64,000 bases of DNA, taken from NCBI GenBank assembly GCA_017414505.1, contig JAFQLQ010000012.1, forward strand, positions 35,549-99,548. The letters are read 5' to 3'. The stretch is from Clostridia bacterium (GTDB lineage Bacteria; Bacillota; Clostridia; UMGS1840; HGM11507). A model generated the notes under the pieces. It had not been told where the DNA came from and ran no database searches. It saw only the letters and a list, made by a program, of their open reading frames with translations. The position numbers and the translations under genes were made by a program. Positions 29,102-38,987 of the stretch are shown here, piece after piece; the first letter of the stretch is position 1, and the number at the start of each line of letters is the position of its first letter.

Positions 29102-31654
29102 TCAATTCACAAGGCTGAATATTTTATATATCAGCTGTGCGGCTTCTGCTCTGTTGGCTGTACCGAAAGGATTAAAGCTTCCATCGGAATATCCGCTTAG
29201 TATCTGCATTTTTTTAAGAATTTTTATATATTCGGAAGCATAATCCGAAATATTGTTCTGATCGGTAAAGTTCACATCGCTTGTATCTGTATTTAATGAA
29301 GCATCGGTATATCTAAGCGCACGAAATGCCATTACTGCCATGTCCTGACGGGTGATATTAAGTCCCGTACCAAACAGATTATCTGATATTCCGTTTACAA
29401 TATCCAGTTCGTCTGCTTTCATTACAGAAGAATAGAACCAATCGGATTCCCCGACATCCTGAAATTCTCTTTTTTCCGATGTTGCATTCATTGTTGCAGT
29501 AAATTCCGTATCTCCGGTCATTTCTGTTCCGAAAATATCTCTTCCTGCCGATATTATTTTTATCTTGGCAGGTTTATCAGAAGGATAATCAAAGCTTACG
29601 GTTTTCTGAACTGTATTTATTGAAACATCTTTCTTTACACCATCGGATTCTACAGAAAAAGCGTAGTATTCCGACGGAGGTGTTGTAAAGGGAATATTTA
29701 CTTTTCCATCCGCTATATAAGCTTCTTGAACCTTGAATTCAGGGTTGGTGTCTCCCTTATAAAAATACATTGCCATATCATCAAATGCACCTTTAAAAGG
29801 CTCTTCTACTGTACCGCCTGATGATATAAGTTTAATTCCCGATGACCAGGTTGGTATTCCTGTGGAATATTTTGTAGAACCTGCTTTTTCACCGTTAATA
29901 TAAAAGTCAACAACATTACCGTTTATCAAAACGCACACATCTATCATTGTACCATACGGTTGTTTTGCAATCACCTCGTTGGTAATACCACTGTTTACAC
30001 CGGCAGAGGTTTTGTTTATAAGTACTTTAAAAGTATTGTCTCCGTCACTCTGAAGTCTTACAAGATGAACCTTGGTAAGCGAATCTCCATCAAGCAGAGC
30101 GAGCTCGGAGTATCCTTCTTTACCGCTTAAAACAGTCATTTTTGTTTTTAATGCTATTTTATATTTTTCAAATTCCGCAGCAGCTTCCATACTGTCGCCG
30201 GTAAGCAATGATAAAACATTGGAAGAATTATATCTTTTTATTCTTACTGTTTCTTCGCCTTCCGAGGATAAGCTCATAACACCATTTTCGCATTTAATTC
30301 CCGGATCTGTTACGTTCCATGTATTTACCGTATCTGTATCGAAAGTATCGCATTTTATAAACTCGTATAAATCATCACCGGAAGCACCCTGAGTTTTTAT
30401 AGGCACAGCTCTTAAAATCATGGTAACAAATTCTTCCCTTGTTACATTATCGTAAGGAGCAAATTCTGTATCGTTTTTACCTTTTACTATTTCGTTTTCT
30501 CTTAAAACTGATACAGCTTCCTGAGCCCATGAGAAATCTCCCATATCCGAAAATCCCGAATCATAAGCAAGATTATTATTATCGTTAACTCCCATCTGAA
30601 CCGCAGGTGCATAAGAAGAACCTCCTCCACCGGAGCCTCCTCCGCCGCCCGACGGTGTTCCCGGCAAGTTACCGGGTATGATTACGGGCACTCTTTGAGC
30701 TAATATTGCTTCGTTATATGCTGTTCCAAAGGTTTCTGCATCCGAAGCATTTGAATTAACAATTAACATTAACACATTTTGCTTAAGCGGTTCTGATAAC
30801 GCATTATACTGCGACACATCAATATTAAGATATTCATATTTTTCGGTTATAATTTTATCAGAATTTCCTACGCCCATAGATTTATTATTAGTGATGGCAT
30901 TAACATAGATAAGTGCTTTCAAGGCTTTAATCATTTTATCAGTTTCGTCAAAATTCTTACCCTGAATATTTTTATTTATATTTGAAATTCCGTTTGCAGA
31001 AATTTCGTTATAGTAAGATATATCCGAAGCATCCAGACCTATTTTTTCAGGTGCTTTGAATTTGCTGTTTTCATCCAGTAATAAATTCAGCATATTCTGA
31101 TTTACGGCTTCAAGAAGAATAATCCTCTCCATTATTTCTTCTACAATGCCGTTAGTCAGGCTTTCATATTTCTGCGATTCCTGATAAAAACGCTTATACA
31201 TATTTGTTTTATCAAGTAATTCGTAAATTTCATTTTCCGTAATATATACAAAATTGTTAAACTCTGTTTTTATAGCTTCAGCATCATTTGACTGCTCTGT
31301 TTTTTCAATCAGAGCCTTCATTCCGAGAATATCCTGAACAAGAAGATTTCCCGTTTCCAGAGTTGTATCTACCGTAGATACGGTATAAGCGAATTTACCT
31401 CCCCTGAGATTGGGATTTACCTGAAAAGTAAATTTGTAGCTTCCATCAGCGTTAAGATACTGTTCATCTATATGTACGGTTTTAAGGTTGCTGTCTTTAA
31501 CATGTAAAAGAACAGCTTCGTTTTCAGAATAGATTTCTGTTTTTCCGTCTATAACCGCTTCAATACAGGTATCTGTAACCATTGTGCTAAGCTGTGCCGA
31601 AGCATTTATACATAAACAAAGAATAAGTATAACTGAAATCAGTATTTTTTTCAT
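29102..31654 (-). CDS. SLH-anchored surface protein with inserted LamG-like module, copy A
   Basis: The preferred start at 31654 has the strong site GAGGAGGTG; an upstream ATG at 31684 would overlap the previous gene. The ~850-residue protein has a signal peptide (1-20), an Ig-like segment, a mainly helical region (about 100-330), a glycine/serine linker (about 335-347), one SLH repeat (FSDMGDFSWAQEAV...), a LamG-like jelly roll (about 425-610), an SbsA/Ig-like segment, and two further SLH repeats at the C-terminus (SDWFYSSVMKADEL and the last ~60 residues). The LamG-like module is thus inserted between SLH repeats 1 and 2. It resembles 48778-51657 in helical region, linker and SLH layout. 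The likely role is anchoring and glycan binding at the cell surface. Confidence 0.75.
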   Translation of the reverse strand: MKKILISVILILCLCINASAQLSTMVTDTCIEAVIDGKTEIYSENEAVLLHVKDSNLKTVHIDEQYLNADGSYKFTFQVNPNLRGGKFAYTVSTVDTTLETGNLLVQDILGMKALIEKTEQSNDAEAIKTEFNNFVYITENEIYELLDKTNMYKRFYQESQKYESLTNGIVEEIMERIILLEAVNQNMLNLLLDENSKFKAPEKIGLDASDISYYNEISANGISNINKNIQGKNFDETDKMIKALKALIYVNAITNNKSMGVGNSDKIITEKYEYLNIDVSQYNALSEPLKQNVLMLIVNSNASDAETFGTAYNEAILAQRVPVIIPGNLPGTPSGGGGGSGGGGSSYAPAVQMGVNDNNNLAYDSGFSDMGDFSWAQEAVSVLRENEIVKGKNDTEFAPYDNVTREEFVTMILRAVPIKTQGASGDDLYEFIKCDTFDTDTVNTWNVTDPGIKCENGVMSLSSEGEETVRIKRYNSSNVLSLLTGDSMEAAAEFEKYKIALKTKMTVLSGKEGYSELALLDGDSLTKVHLVRLQSDGDNTFKVLINKTSAGVNSGITNEVIAKQPYGTMIDVCVLINGNVVDFYINGEKAGSTKYSTGIPTWSSGIKLISSGGTVEEPFKGAFDDMAMYFYKGDTNPEFKVQEAYIADGKVNIPFTTPPSEYYAFSVESDGVKKDVSINTVQKTVSFDYPSDKPAKIKIISAGRDIFGTEMTGDTEFTATMNATSEKREFQDVGESDWFYSSVMKADELDIVNGISDNLFGTGLNITRQDMAVMAFRALRYTDASLNTDTSDVNFTDQNNISDYASEYIKILKKMQILSGYSDGSFNPFGTANRAEAAQLIYKIFSLVN

Positions 31655-31676
31655 TTTGCACCTCCTCTTTAAAGTT

Positions 31677-33953
31677 TTATTCAAGAATCAAAGCTTCCTT
31701 GAGCACAGGTCTGAAATTTTTACATTCATACACAAATGCCATTACAAAGCTGTTTTCACTATCTGTTATATTTAGTTCAGCCGAAATTTTCGGAGATGTA
31801 ATCCCATTTGCAACTTCATATGTACTTTCCGAAAGCTGAGTTATCATATATTTGGAACGGTCTCCCTTGCATTGCGCAATAACAACATTTACAGTTGCCT
31901 TATCTCCCGTCATATTTTTAACATCAAATTCTACTTTCAGATTTCCATCTGACAATTCATTTTTGGAAAATACTCCATTGTTGGCTGAAAGCTTCCATCC
32001 GCCGGTTGTGAAGCTTATTTCTCCTTCGTAAGGAGTAAATAAAGTTCCGTAAATATCAGAAAAACCTTCCCCCGCAATTTCTACAATATGTTTTTTCAGC
32101 GGATCCCATTCTGTTCCGTCAGGGGCAATAACAATGCTTTTTTTATTTCCCCCAATGCTGAGTCTGTTTAAAGGAACAGAAATTCCATCAATTTTTATTA
32201 TGCTGTCCTGTCCGGAGCTTATCAGATTGCTTTCTGATATTTCCGCAGAAAAATTCAGAACAACAGGCTTTGACGGATTATACACATCCGTTTCATTTCC
32301 GTTTATATCTGTTATCCCCTTAAATTCAAAAGAAGGATTGCTTCCCGTAAACAAATATACCTCAATATCATCAAAAATTCCTTCTGCAAAGCCTCTCTGT
32401 GCAAACTGAATAGCATTTATGCCGTTTGAAGCAAGCTGATATTTATATTCACCGGTATGCTTTACACCGTCAATAAAATATACAAAATCTGCAACACCGT
32501 TTTTAACCTGAGCAGTTATTATAACATCCACCCATTGATTAAGGCTTATATTATCAAGAAAATCTGCTCCGTGAATTTTAGGCTTAATTTCACCCAGCGA
32601 AGTTGTGGTTATTTCAAAAAGTCTTTGCTTGGTGGAAGTTCCCTGAGAAAGAGAAATTTCATTTGATGAACTGCTTGCACCGTATTCAGTAGGACAAGCC
32701 CTTGCTTTAATCACCATTTTATAATTTCCTTCGGTGGATTCAAACAGCTCTGCCACTTTATCCTTTGCAAACTTATTTATTCTGTTCATTCCCGAAGCAG
32801 AACCTTTTGTTAACAGCTTTAACCCCAAATTTCCGTTTGAGGAATAAATACTTCCTACAGACGAATCGGGAGAAGTATTTTCGTTTCCTGCTGACCACAT
32901 TGATGATGTATCAGTCCAGTTTGAAAAGTTCTCATATGGAACCCACTGGTAAAATACAGGTTCAACGTATTCCTCCTCCGCCTGACTTTCTCCGAAAGTT
33001 CCCGAATAATCAGTAATCTTTGTTCCAAATATGTCATATGCATCGGTTACATTAACAGAAAATTCTTCCTGAGGCACGTTCATAAGAAGAATGCTTTTAT
33101 GGTCGTTGCCAAGCATAAAATCTTCCCACTGAATATCATTAATGAAAATATTATTTGCTGAATCAGCGGATATTTCAGTTGAAAAATTCATGGTAAGAAT
33201 TCCATTCTCCAAAGAGCAATCCGTTACTGCTGCTTCCGGATAAGTCTCTCCGGTTTCATATGCCGTAAGTGAAAAATCTGCAAATTTTGCCGTTGTTCCG
33301 GCAATCGTTCCGTTGGAAACACGGAATCTTAGCCCGGTTGCATTAGAGGGATCGCAGGAGGTAAATGTCTGAAAACCTGCATCAGCACCGTTAATATAAT
33401 ACTGCGCCTTCCATCCGTCAGCACCGTCTTTATACATATCAACAAGAACATTTACAAAGCTTCCGCCGGCAACGTTTTCCAAAACGCATGTCGCAGGCTC
33501 TGTTTTACCGTTTGAATTTTTGTTTACATAAACATTATATGTGCCCTGAGCATTACTCTTTAACTGAACAAGGTAAGTGCTTGCAGTATAACCCATAGCG
33601 GAATCAATTAAATTAAGCTGTGATGTAATTCCGTATTCCTTTATGCTTGATAAAGACATTCTCAGTCTTAAAATAAATCTGTGAGAATTCATTGCAGAAA
33701 TTGTTGCAGAATTAGGCCCTCCGCTAAAATCTGCCGATGAATCCAGGTTTGTAAAATGATTTACTCTACCCTGAGCATTACTGGTAGTATTTGAAATACT
33801 CAAAATATCTCCTGATACACTGCCTGCTCCGCTCCAACCTCCGCTTGTATAAAAATTATTTCCTATAATCTCAGAGTAAGCATCTGCCGTCACACAAAAT
33901 ACTGACATTAAAATCATCAGAGTGAGTATCAAAGATAGTATCCTTTTATTCAC
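31677..33953 (-). CDS. Secreted carbohydrate-binding-type module protein, second copy
   Basis: The GTG at 33953 is the preferred start: GGAGGAG lies five bases before it and a signal peptide follows at once (NKRILSLILTLMILMSVFCV). The 758-residue protein contains a jelly-roll-like module (about 25-240), an SbsA-like segment (with the motif FSTEIS), a second module opening YENFSNW (from about residue 340), another SbsA-like segment and a C-terminal beta module (ending AFVYECKNFRPVLK). Its architecture matches 18843-21104 module for module. No catalytic motif was seen. It overlaps nothing, but its GTG shares TAATGTG with the stop of the upstream GH-A gene, so translation is coupled. Confidence 0.75.
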   Translation of the reverse strand: MNKRILSLILTLMILMSVFCVTADAYSEIIGNNFYTSGGWSGAGSVSGDILSISNTTSNAQGRVNHFTNLDSSADFSGGPNSATISAMNSHRFILRLRMSLSSIKEYGITSQLNLIDSAMGYTASTYLVQLKSNAQGTYNVYVNKNSNGKTEPATCVLENVAGGSFVNVLVDMYKDGADGWKAQYYINGADAGFQTFTSCDPSNATGLRFRVSNGTIAGTTAKFADFSLTAYETGETYPEAAVTDCSLENGILTMNFSTEISADSANNIFINDIQWEDFMLGNDHKSILLMNVPQEEFSVNVTDAYDIFGTKITDYSGTFGESQAEEEYVEPVFYQWVPYENFSNWTDTSSMWSAGNENTSPDSSVGSIYSSNGNLGLKLLTKGSASGMNRINKFAKDKVAELFESTEGNYKMVIKARACPTEYGASSSSNEISLSQGTSTKQRLFEITTTSLGEIKPKIHGADFLDNISLNQWVDVIITAQVKNGVADFVYFIDGVKHTGEYKYQLASNGINAIQFAQRGFAEGIFDDIEVYLFTGSNPSFEFKGITDINGNETDVYNPSKPVVLNFSAEISESNLISSGQDSIIKIDGISVPLNRLSIGGNKKSIVIAPDGTEWDPLKKHIVEIAGEGFSDIYGTLFTPYEGEISFTTGGWKLSANNGVFSKNELSDGNLKVEFDVKNMTGDKATVNVVIAQCKGDRSKYMITQLSESTYEVANGITSPKISAELNITDSENSFVMAFVYECKNFRPVLKEALILE

Positions 33954-33954
33954 A

Positions 33955-36900
33955 TTACTCCTCCTTTTCATCAAAATAATCAATCAGGTCATATACCTGA
34001 CGGTTAATTTTAACAACTTCATCGGCAAGTCCTTTCCACGGCTCGAATTCACCATTTACAAAACCTTTATTTGAAGAATGGGGATCCGATGCAAGAGTTG
34101 TAGAAGAGTCGTTATCCTGATAAGTAAACCAATGGAAGCCTACACAGTTTTTATTCTGAAACATTTTAAGTGTATAGTTATGATAAAATCTTCCTCTTTC
34201 CTTCTGTGTTTCCACTTTCCAGCCGGCTCCGCCTTCATTAGGCAAACCGGAATCGTATGCCATTGCATACCACTCTGTTATCATAACAGGCTTTTTGCTC
34301 CATTCATACCAGTCAGCCATAAGGAAGCTGTTTGGAGTCCATGCGTAATAGTAATTTATACTTACTACATCACAATATCTTCCTGCAGCCGCCATAGCGG
34401 GTTTGTTTTTGTAATTATTAAAGCAATATCTGCTGCCAAGATAAAGCTTTTCGGGAATATGCTTCTGAAGTGCTGATTTTACAATATAATAATATCTGTC
34501 ATATACAAATTCTATGAAATCCGCTTTCATAGCCTCTGTAACATCGTCAATCTTCGGATTTTCTTTTCCTGTATAATCGCAAAGCCATGTCCAGGCCATT
34601 GCATATGAATATGCGTTAACCGGATTTTCAGGGTTAAGATTAAGATAACCTATAAGCATATCCGTGTCGTGCGGAAGCTCATTATCACTCATAAAGCCCA
34701 TTATCCTGGGATTATCCTTATACTGCAGAGCAAGCGCTTTTGCCGCATCATCTGCGAATTTTACAAAATCAGGATCAAAAACAGGCATTGTGTTATTTTC
34801 AGTAAATTTATTATTGGACGCAGTATTTCCGGTGTAAACCCCGATGGTACTTGCATAATTTACCAAAAAAGCGTCATATACCGAAATACCCATTGCTCCT
34901 TCAGTTTCACTTAAAAGCTTAGTGTTTGACCACGCACCTGCACTGTTGAAATAAAACTCATTTTTAAGCATATTCACAGTTTGTTCCGCCCAGTTTTTAT
35001 TGTTCTTGAAAATACGGTTTGAATTCTGCTGAAATTTTGTAGAACCGTTATTAGCAAGACTCGCCAGCCCTATACTGTAAAACAAATTGCCGTCCGGATC
35101 TGCAAACCAGTATCTGCCGTCTATATTTACTATACGAAAACTACCGGTTGCTTCTACTGTTTTATCTGTTCTTCCGCCGTAAACTCCGTGATTCGGATTT
35201 TTTGAAGAAATTTTTATTCCGGGAAGAGTTTCAAACATTCGTGTAGGATAAGAAACATATGCTCCGTTATCTGTTTTTGCCTGTGTTACAAGGGGATATT
35301 CCTGAGGATTATCCTTAATTATTTCAATAGGTTCAGCTCCGTTATCAAGCGTTCTTACCGAAAGTACGGGAGCATAAGCACTTTTTGCTGACGCAAATAC
35401 CGCTCTTACGCCCGATTTATCTTCCAGCGCAAGCGAAATATTTTTCTGACCTATTTTAATGCAGTTTTTAAGATAATCGGTTACATCCATAAAAATCCAG
35501 TCATTGGTTTTTACGGCTTCTCCGGTTGATATAACAGTACCTTTTTTAGGTGAATTATTCCATGTAACTTCGCTGGCTTTCCAATCTGAATCCGCCTCTG
35601 ATAAAGCTAAAGTATGAGAATTTCCCTTATCAAGAGTTGTTACATAGAGCTTTAAATAAGCATAATCAACGCTTGAAAAGTCTGCCTGTGTCAAATCGAA
35701 TTTTATATAAGATACACGTCCTGTATTGGTTGTTGCAGGATCGCCTTTTACAACAATTGTCTGAGAAGATGCAAAATTATCATTTGCCATTGTTCCGGAA
35801 TTAGTATAGGTTGTTTCCGAACTTGTTATTTCAAATTTGTTGGCGGTTGTTTGTTTTACAAGCCCGTTTTCCGAAACACGGGTACGTTCTGCTGTGGAAG
35901 TTTTAAGCATCTCAGCGGCCCATTCCCAGGGATCTTTGTCATCTCCGAAGTTTTCTTTTTCAGGTAATTCCTTTACAAAAGAATCACTTTCAACATATGT
36001 TATTTTAAGCATAGGAGGAAGCTGGTCGCTTTTTTCCTTACTGTAAAAATCCACTCTCAGTTTCTGAGCATAATCTCCGTCTAAAGCGAATGCTATTTCG
36101 CTTTTTCCTTCGTTTTTCTTATTTATAATGTAATCTGTAATATCAAATTTTGTAATAGGATTATACACTTCATTAAATTCACCTACAAGCAATCCGTTAC
36201 CGGGTTTGTTACTGTAAGTGATTTCTGTTTCGCTCCACGCTGACGGATCAACCTCGTATAGCTTGTATACAACAGGCATGGTTCTTGCACCTGCTTCGCA
36301 GGAAAAAGCAGTAAGCTGAAGCTCTGCAGTTAAAAATTCCGGATTTTCTATTTCATCAAGATTAAACTTGAGATATATCATTCTTCCGTAATCAGCAAGA
36401 GTTTCGGCTTTAAATTCAAGACTTGTTGCAGAACCGAAATTCTGTGATGCAAAGCTTCCGTTTTTTACATATGCATCCTCAACAGCCGCAACCTCTATAT
36501 ATCCCTTATCTGTGCCGTCTGTTTCGGCAATGCTTTTTTTATATGAAAGCTTTGTGTTAATATCAAATATACGGGAAGAACCGTTCCAGATTGTTACATA
36601 ATCAAAGAACAGATTTATGTAATCGTAAGAAATATAAGTTACTCCGTCCAATACCTTAACCGGCGCTTTCATGCCTGTTGCAATATCGTTGATATAAACA
36701 TTGCTTCCCACCGACGGAACTATTGCATTTAGTTCGTTAAAGGTAACAGAAGCACTTTTTGCTTCCTCAATCCAGGTTACCTTTGCTCCAAGCACCTCGG
36801 AAACATTCCGTAACGGTAACATAAGAATTCTATTTTCAACAAATGGCTTGTTTGTTGTATTTACAGCAATTGAATCTGCCTTAATCATAATGGGCAGCTC

Positions 36901-36978
36901 CTGCGCCGATGTACCTATGCAAAAACTGCTTATTATTGTAAACACTACAACTAACAAAGCCAGAAATCTGTTTTTCAT
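33955..36978 (-). CDS. Secreted clan GH-A hydrolase with CuAO-N-like and DNRLRE modules
   Basis: This 1007-residue exported protein has a signal peptide (1-25), a copper-amine-oxidase-N-like domain (about 30-130; MLPLRNVSEVLGAKVTW), two DNRLRE/CBM96-like jelly rolls (about 155-335 and 375-545) and a TIM barrel (about 600-1007) of agarase-like type. The presumed acid/base is Glu767 (SDNELP) and the nucleophile Glu902 (MITEWYA). The barrel is paralogous to 17037-18833. It follows the GUS-type GH2 gene with an ATGA overlap. The CuAO-N-like domain in such proteins is thought to bind cell-wall or polysaccharide, not copper. The substrate is unknown; agarase identity is not claimed. Confidence 0.78.
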   Translation of the reverse strand: MKNRFLALLVVVFTIISSFCIGTSAQELPIMIKADSIAVNTTNKPFVENRILMLPLRNVSEVLGAKVTWIEEAKSASVTFNELNAIVPSVGSNVYINDIATGMKAPVKVLDGVTYISYDYINLFFDYVTIWNGSSRIFDINTKLSYKKSIAETDGTDKGYIEVAAVEDAYVKNGSFASQNFGSATSLEFKAETLADYGRMIYLKFNLDEIENPEFLTAELQLTAFSCEAGARTMPVVYKLYEVDPSAWSETEITYSNKPGNGLLVGEFNEVYNPITKFDITDYIINKKNEGKSEIAFALDGDYAQKLRVDFYSKEKSDQLPPMLKITYVESDSFVKELPEKENFGDDKDPWEWAAEMLKTSTAERTRVSENGLVKQTTANKFEITSSETTYTNSGTMANDNFASSQTIVVKGDPATTNTGRVSYIKFDLTQADFSSVDYAYLKLYVTTLDKGNSHTLALSEADSDWKASEVTWNNSPKKGTVISTGEAVKTNDWIFMDVTDYLKNCIKIGQKNISLALEDKSGVRAVFASAKSAYAPVLSVRTLDNGAEPIEIIKDNPQEYPLVTQAKTDNGAYVSYPTRMFETLPGIKISSKNPNHGVYGGRTDKTVEATGSFRIVNIDGRYWFADPDGNLFYSIGLASLANNGSTKFQQNSNRIFKNNKNWAEQTVNMLKNEFYFNSAGAWSNTKLLSETEGAMGISVYDAFLVNYASTIGVYTGNTASNNKFTENNTMPVFDPDFVKFADDAAKALALQYKDNPRIMGFMSDNELPHDTDMLIGYLNLNPENPVNAYSYAMAWTWLCDYTGKENPKIDDVTEAMKADFIEFVYDRYYYIVKSALQKHIPEKLYLGSRYCFNNYKNKPAMAAAGRYCDVVSINYYYAWTPNSFLMADWYEWSKKPVMITEWYAMAYDSGLPNEGGAGWKVETQKERGRFYHNYTLKMFQNKNCVGFHWFTYQDNDSSTTLASDPHSSNKGFVNGEFEPWKGLADEVVKINRQVYDLIDYFDEKEE

Positions 36979-38756
36979 AATTCAGCCTCCTTTTTTAAGC
37001 TATCCCATCTCTCCTTAAGATAATGAGCCGCCATTTTTGGACTTCTGTCTCTTGTGAAAATTCCTTTTTTGTTGCCGAGAACTCTTGTTATTCCCTGTTT
37101 TGTCTGAAAATCTGCAAAATTCCAGACCTGTTCTCCAACTACAAAATCAAGTGAATCTATAACATTCGCATAATGCTTTATAACCTCTACCTGATACTCC
37201 TCAGAAAACATCTGCGGCGGATCACTGTGCATACCTGCAACGGTATCCGCACCAAACTCTGTTATTATTACAGGTTTTCTGAAATTATCATACCATCTTT
37301 TAAGCTCTGCAGTAAGCCTTGGCTCGATAGTGTCTAAATATCCGGGATCGTTATACCAGGAAAAATATCTGTTAACACCTATAACATCAACCAAATCCCC
37401 CACCTTGCATTCGTTGGCTTTCGTGTGCTCAATTATTGTGATGGGACGGGTTGAATCAGCTTGTCTTGCTGTATCAATTACTTTTTTGAAATACGGTCTT
37501 GAGCTTTCCTCATATGTAGCCGCTTCGTTGGCAACACTCCACATAATTACACACGGTCTGTTTTTATCTCTGGCAATAAGCTCTTTCATTTCCCTTATAT
37601 GAGTTGTAAGAGCTTCATCCGAAATAAGTTCCGGACAAAAAACCGGCTTTCCGGCTCCCCAGAAATTAAATCCTACTGCCGAGCATTCATCTATTACAAG
37701 AAAGCCCTCTTCATCTGCAATATCCATAAGCTCCTCAGAATACGGATAATGACTTGTTCTGAAAGAATTTGCACCTATCCATTTCAAAAGGTTGTTATCC
37801 TTTATATTAAGAGCATTGTCCAACCCTTTTCCGTGAATATTACTGTCCTCATGACGGCCAAAGCCGGTAAAATGAACAGGCTTTCCGTTAAGGAGAATTT
37901 TGCATCCCTCAACTTTTATGGTTCTTATGCCGATTTTCTGTTCATATAAATCAACAGTTCTGCCGTTGTTACTTAATTTTACTTCAAGTGTATAAAGGTA
38001 TCCGTCTCCAACATTCCACAAATGAGGATTTTCGACCTTTAATACACCATTTTCTCCGTTTCCGGATGCAACCTCGTTACCGCATTTATCTCTTAAGCTT
38101 ACAGTAACATCACCGTTTCCTGCAATCTTAACACTGTATTTTACAGTTCCGCAATTTTCACCGATATCGGTTACAACAGTTATATCATCTATAAAATCGT
38201 GTTCTGTGCAGTAAATTTTAACCGGTCTGTGAATTCCCGAATAATGAAAGAAATCGTGCTGAATTATCTGTCGTCTGAATCCTTCGGGATAATCATCAAA
38301 AGGATATTCTTCAATTTTTCCCGGAGGTAATGTTCCGTAATCAAGAATATTTCCCACACGAACAGTAACACAGTTTGGCTTATCAAAATTTATAAATTTG
38401 CCGATTTCAGCTTCAAAAGGCAAATAACCGCCCTTGTGTTCAACCGCATATTTACCGTTTATCCACACTGATGCATTGTGTGAAACACTGCCGAACCTTA
38501 TTAAAATTCGTTTATCTTTCCAGGATGAGGGTACATAGAAATCTTTCTGATACCATACATCTCCGATAAAATCTCTCAGGCTTATATCCTGTGTGATATC
38601 ATTGTAACTTGCCGGAACAGGCATCAAAATTGTATTTTCCAATTTGTTTTCATACCATTTTTCGGAATTTCCAACACCCGAATTATCTGCTTTAAAATTC
38701 CATATTCCACACAAATCTTTAACTTCTCTGAAGGCATTTTCTGATGGATATAACAT
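36975..38756 (-). CDS. GH2 beta-glucuronidase-type enzyme, cytoplasmic
   Basis: This 593-residue GH2 enzyme lacks a signal peptide. Jelly roll, Ig-like domain and TIM barrel are all present. The acid/base is Glu411 (ANEAATYEE) and the nucleophile Glu500 (TEFGADTVAG). Near the C-terminus GNKKGIFTRDRSPK carries the N-x-K pair (Asn562, Lys564) that in beta-glucuronidases contacts the uronate carboxylate. Beta-glucuronidase or a related uronidase activity is therefore likely. The start at 38756 is chosen because AAAGGGGC precedes it; an upstream ATG at 38786 has no ribosome site. It opens the sub-operon downstream of the terminator at 38944-38983 and overlaps the GH-A gene by four bases. Confidence 0.88.
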   Translation of the reverse strand: MLYPSENAFREVKDLCGIWNFKADNSGVGNSEKWYENKLENTILMPVPASYNDITQDISLRDFIGDVWYQKDFYVPSSWKDKRILIRFGSVSHNASVWINGKYAVEHKGGYLPFEAEIGKFINFDKPNCVTVRVGNILDYGTLPPGKIEEYPFDDYPEGFRRQIIQHDFFHYSGIHRPVKIYCTEHDFIDDITVVTDIGENCGTVKYSVKIAGNGDVTVSLRDKCGNEVASGNGENGVLKVENPHLWNVGDGYLYTLEVKLSNNGRTVDLYEQKIGIRTIKVEGCKILLNGKPVHFTGFGRHEDSNIHGKGLDNALNIKDNNLLKWIGANSFRTSHYPYSEELMDIADEEGFLVIDECSAVGFNFWGAGKPVFCPELISDEALTTHIREMKELIARDKNRPCVIMWSVANEAATYEESSRPYFKKVIDTARQADSTRPITIIEHTKANECKVGDLVDVIGVNRYFSWYNDPGYLDTIEPRLTAELKRWYDNFRKPVIITEFGADTVAGMHSDPPQMFSEEYQVEVIKHYANVIDSLDFVVGEQVWNFADFQTKQGITRVLGNKKGIFTRDRSPKMAAHYLKERWDSLKKEAEL

Positions 38757-38850
38757 AAAGTTGCCCCTTTCCTGATAATCTATCATTTTAATTATAATTT
38801 AAACAGCATATGATGTACATTAAGATTACTAAAAGAAAAGTTAATAATAA

Positions 38851-38875
38851 TTGCATTTTTTTTGAAAAAAAGCAA
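38851..38875. promoter_or_regulatory. AT-rich near-palindrome upstream of the GUS sub-operon
   Basis: A near-perfect inverted repeat with TTGC/GCAA ends and homopolymer T/A arms lies ~95 bases before the GH2 start, inside the 230-base spacer (38757-38987). The spacer must also hold the sub-operon promoter, but several weak -35/-10 pairs are possible and none is clearly best. It may be an operator. Otherwise the spacer shows only the terminator of the preceding gene. Confidence 0.25.
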
Positions 38876-38943
38876 CTTTTTCCACTTTTTGTTTAAGAAT
38901 AATTAAATTTTACCAGTTTGCTTTTCATAATGGATTTAACAAC

Positions 38944-38983
38944 AAAAAAATTCGCAAAAGAATAATCTTTTACGAATTTTTTT
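38944..38983 (-). terminator. Terminator after the FAD-dependent oxidoreductase gene
   Basis: A long inverted repeat (arms 38944-38960 and 67-83 of the same block, one internal mismatch, 6-base loop) ends on the minus strand in a run of seven T residues, five bases past the stop codon. It separates the 61159-38988 unit from the GUS sub-operon. Confidence 0.8.
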
Positions 38984-38987
38984 ATCT

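Noticed and set aside
33955..36978. Assignment of the GH-A enzymes as agarases
   Set aside because: The barrel resembles agarase-like families, but there is no sulfatase, galactose or anhydrogalactose gene nearby, so only clan level is claimed.
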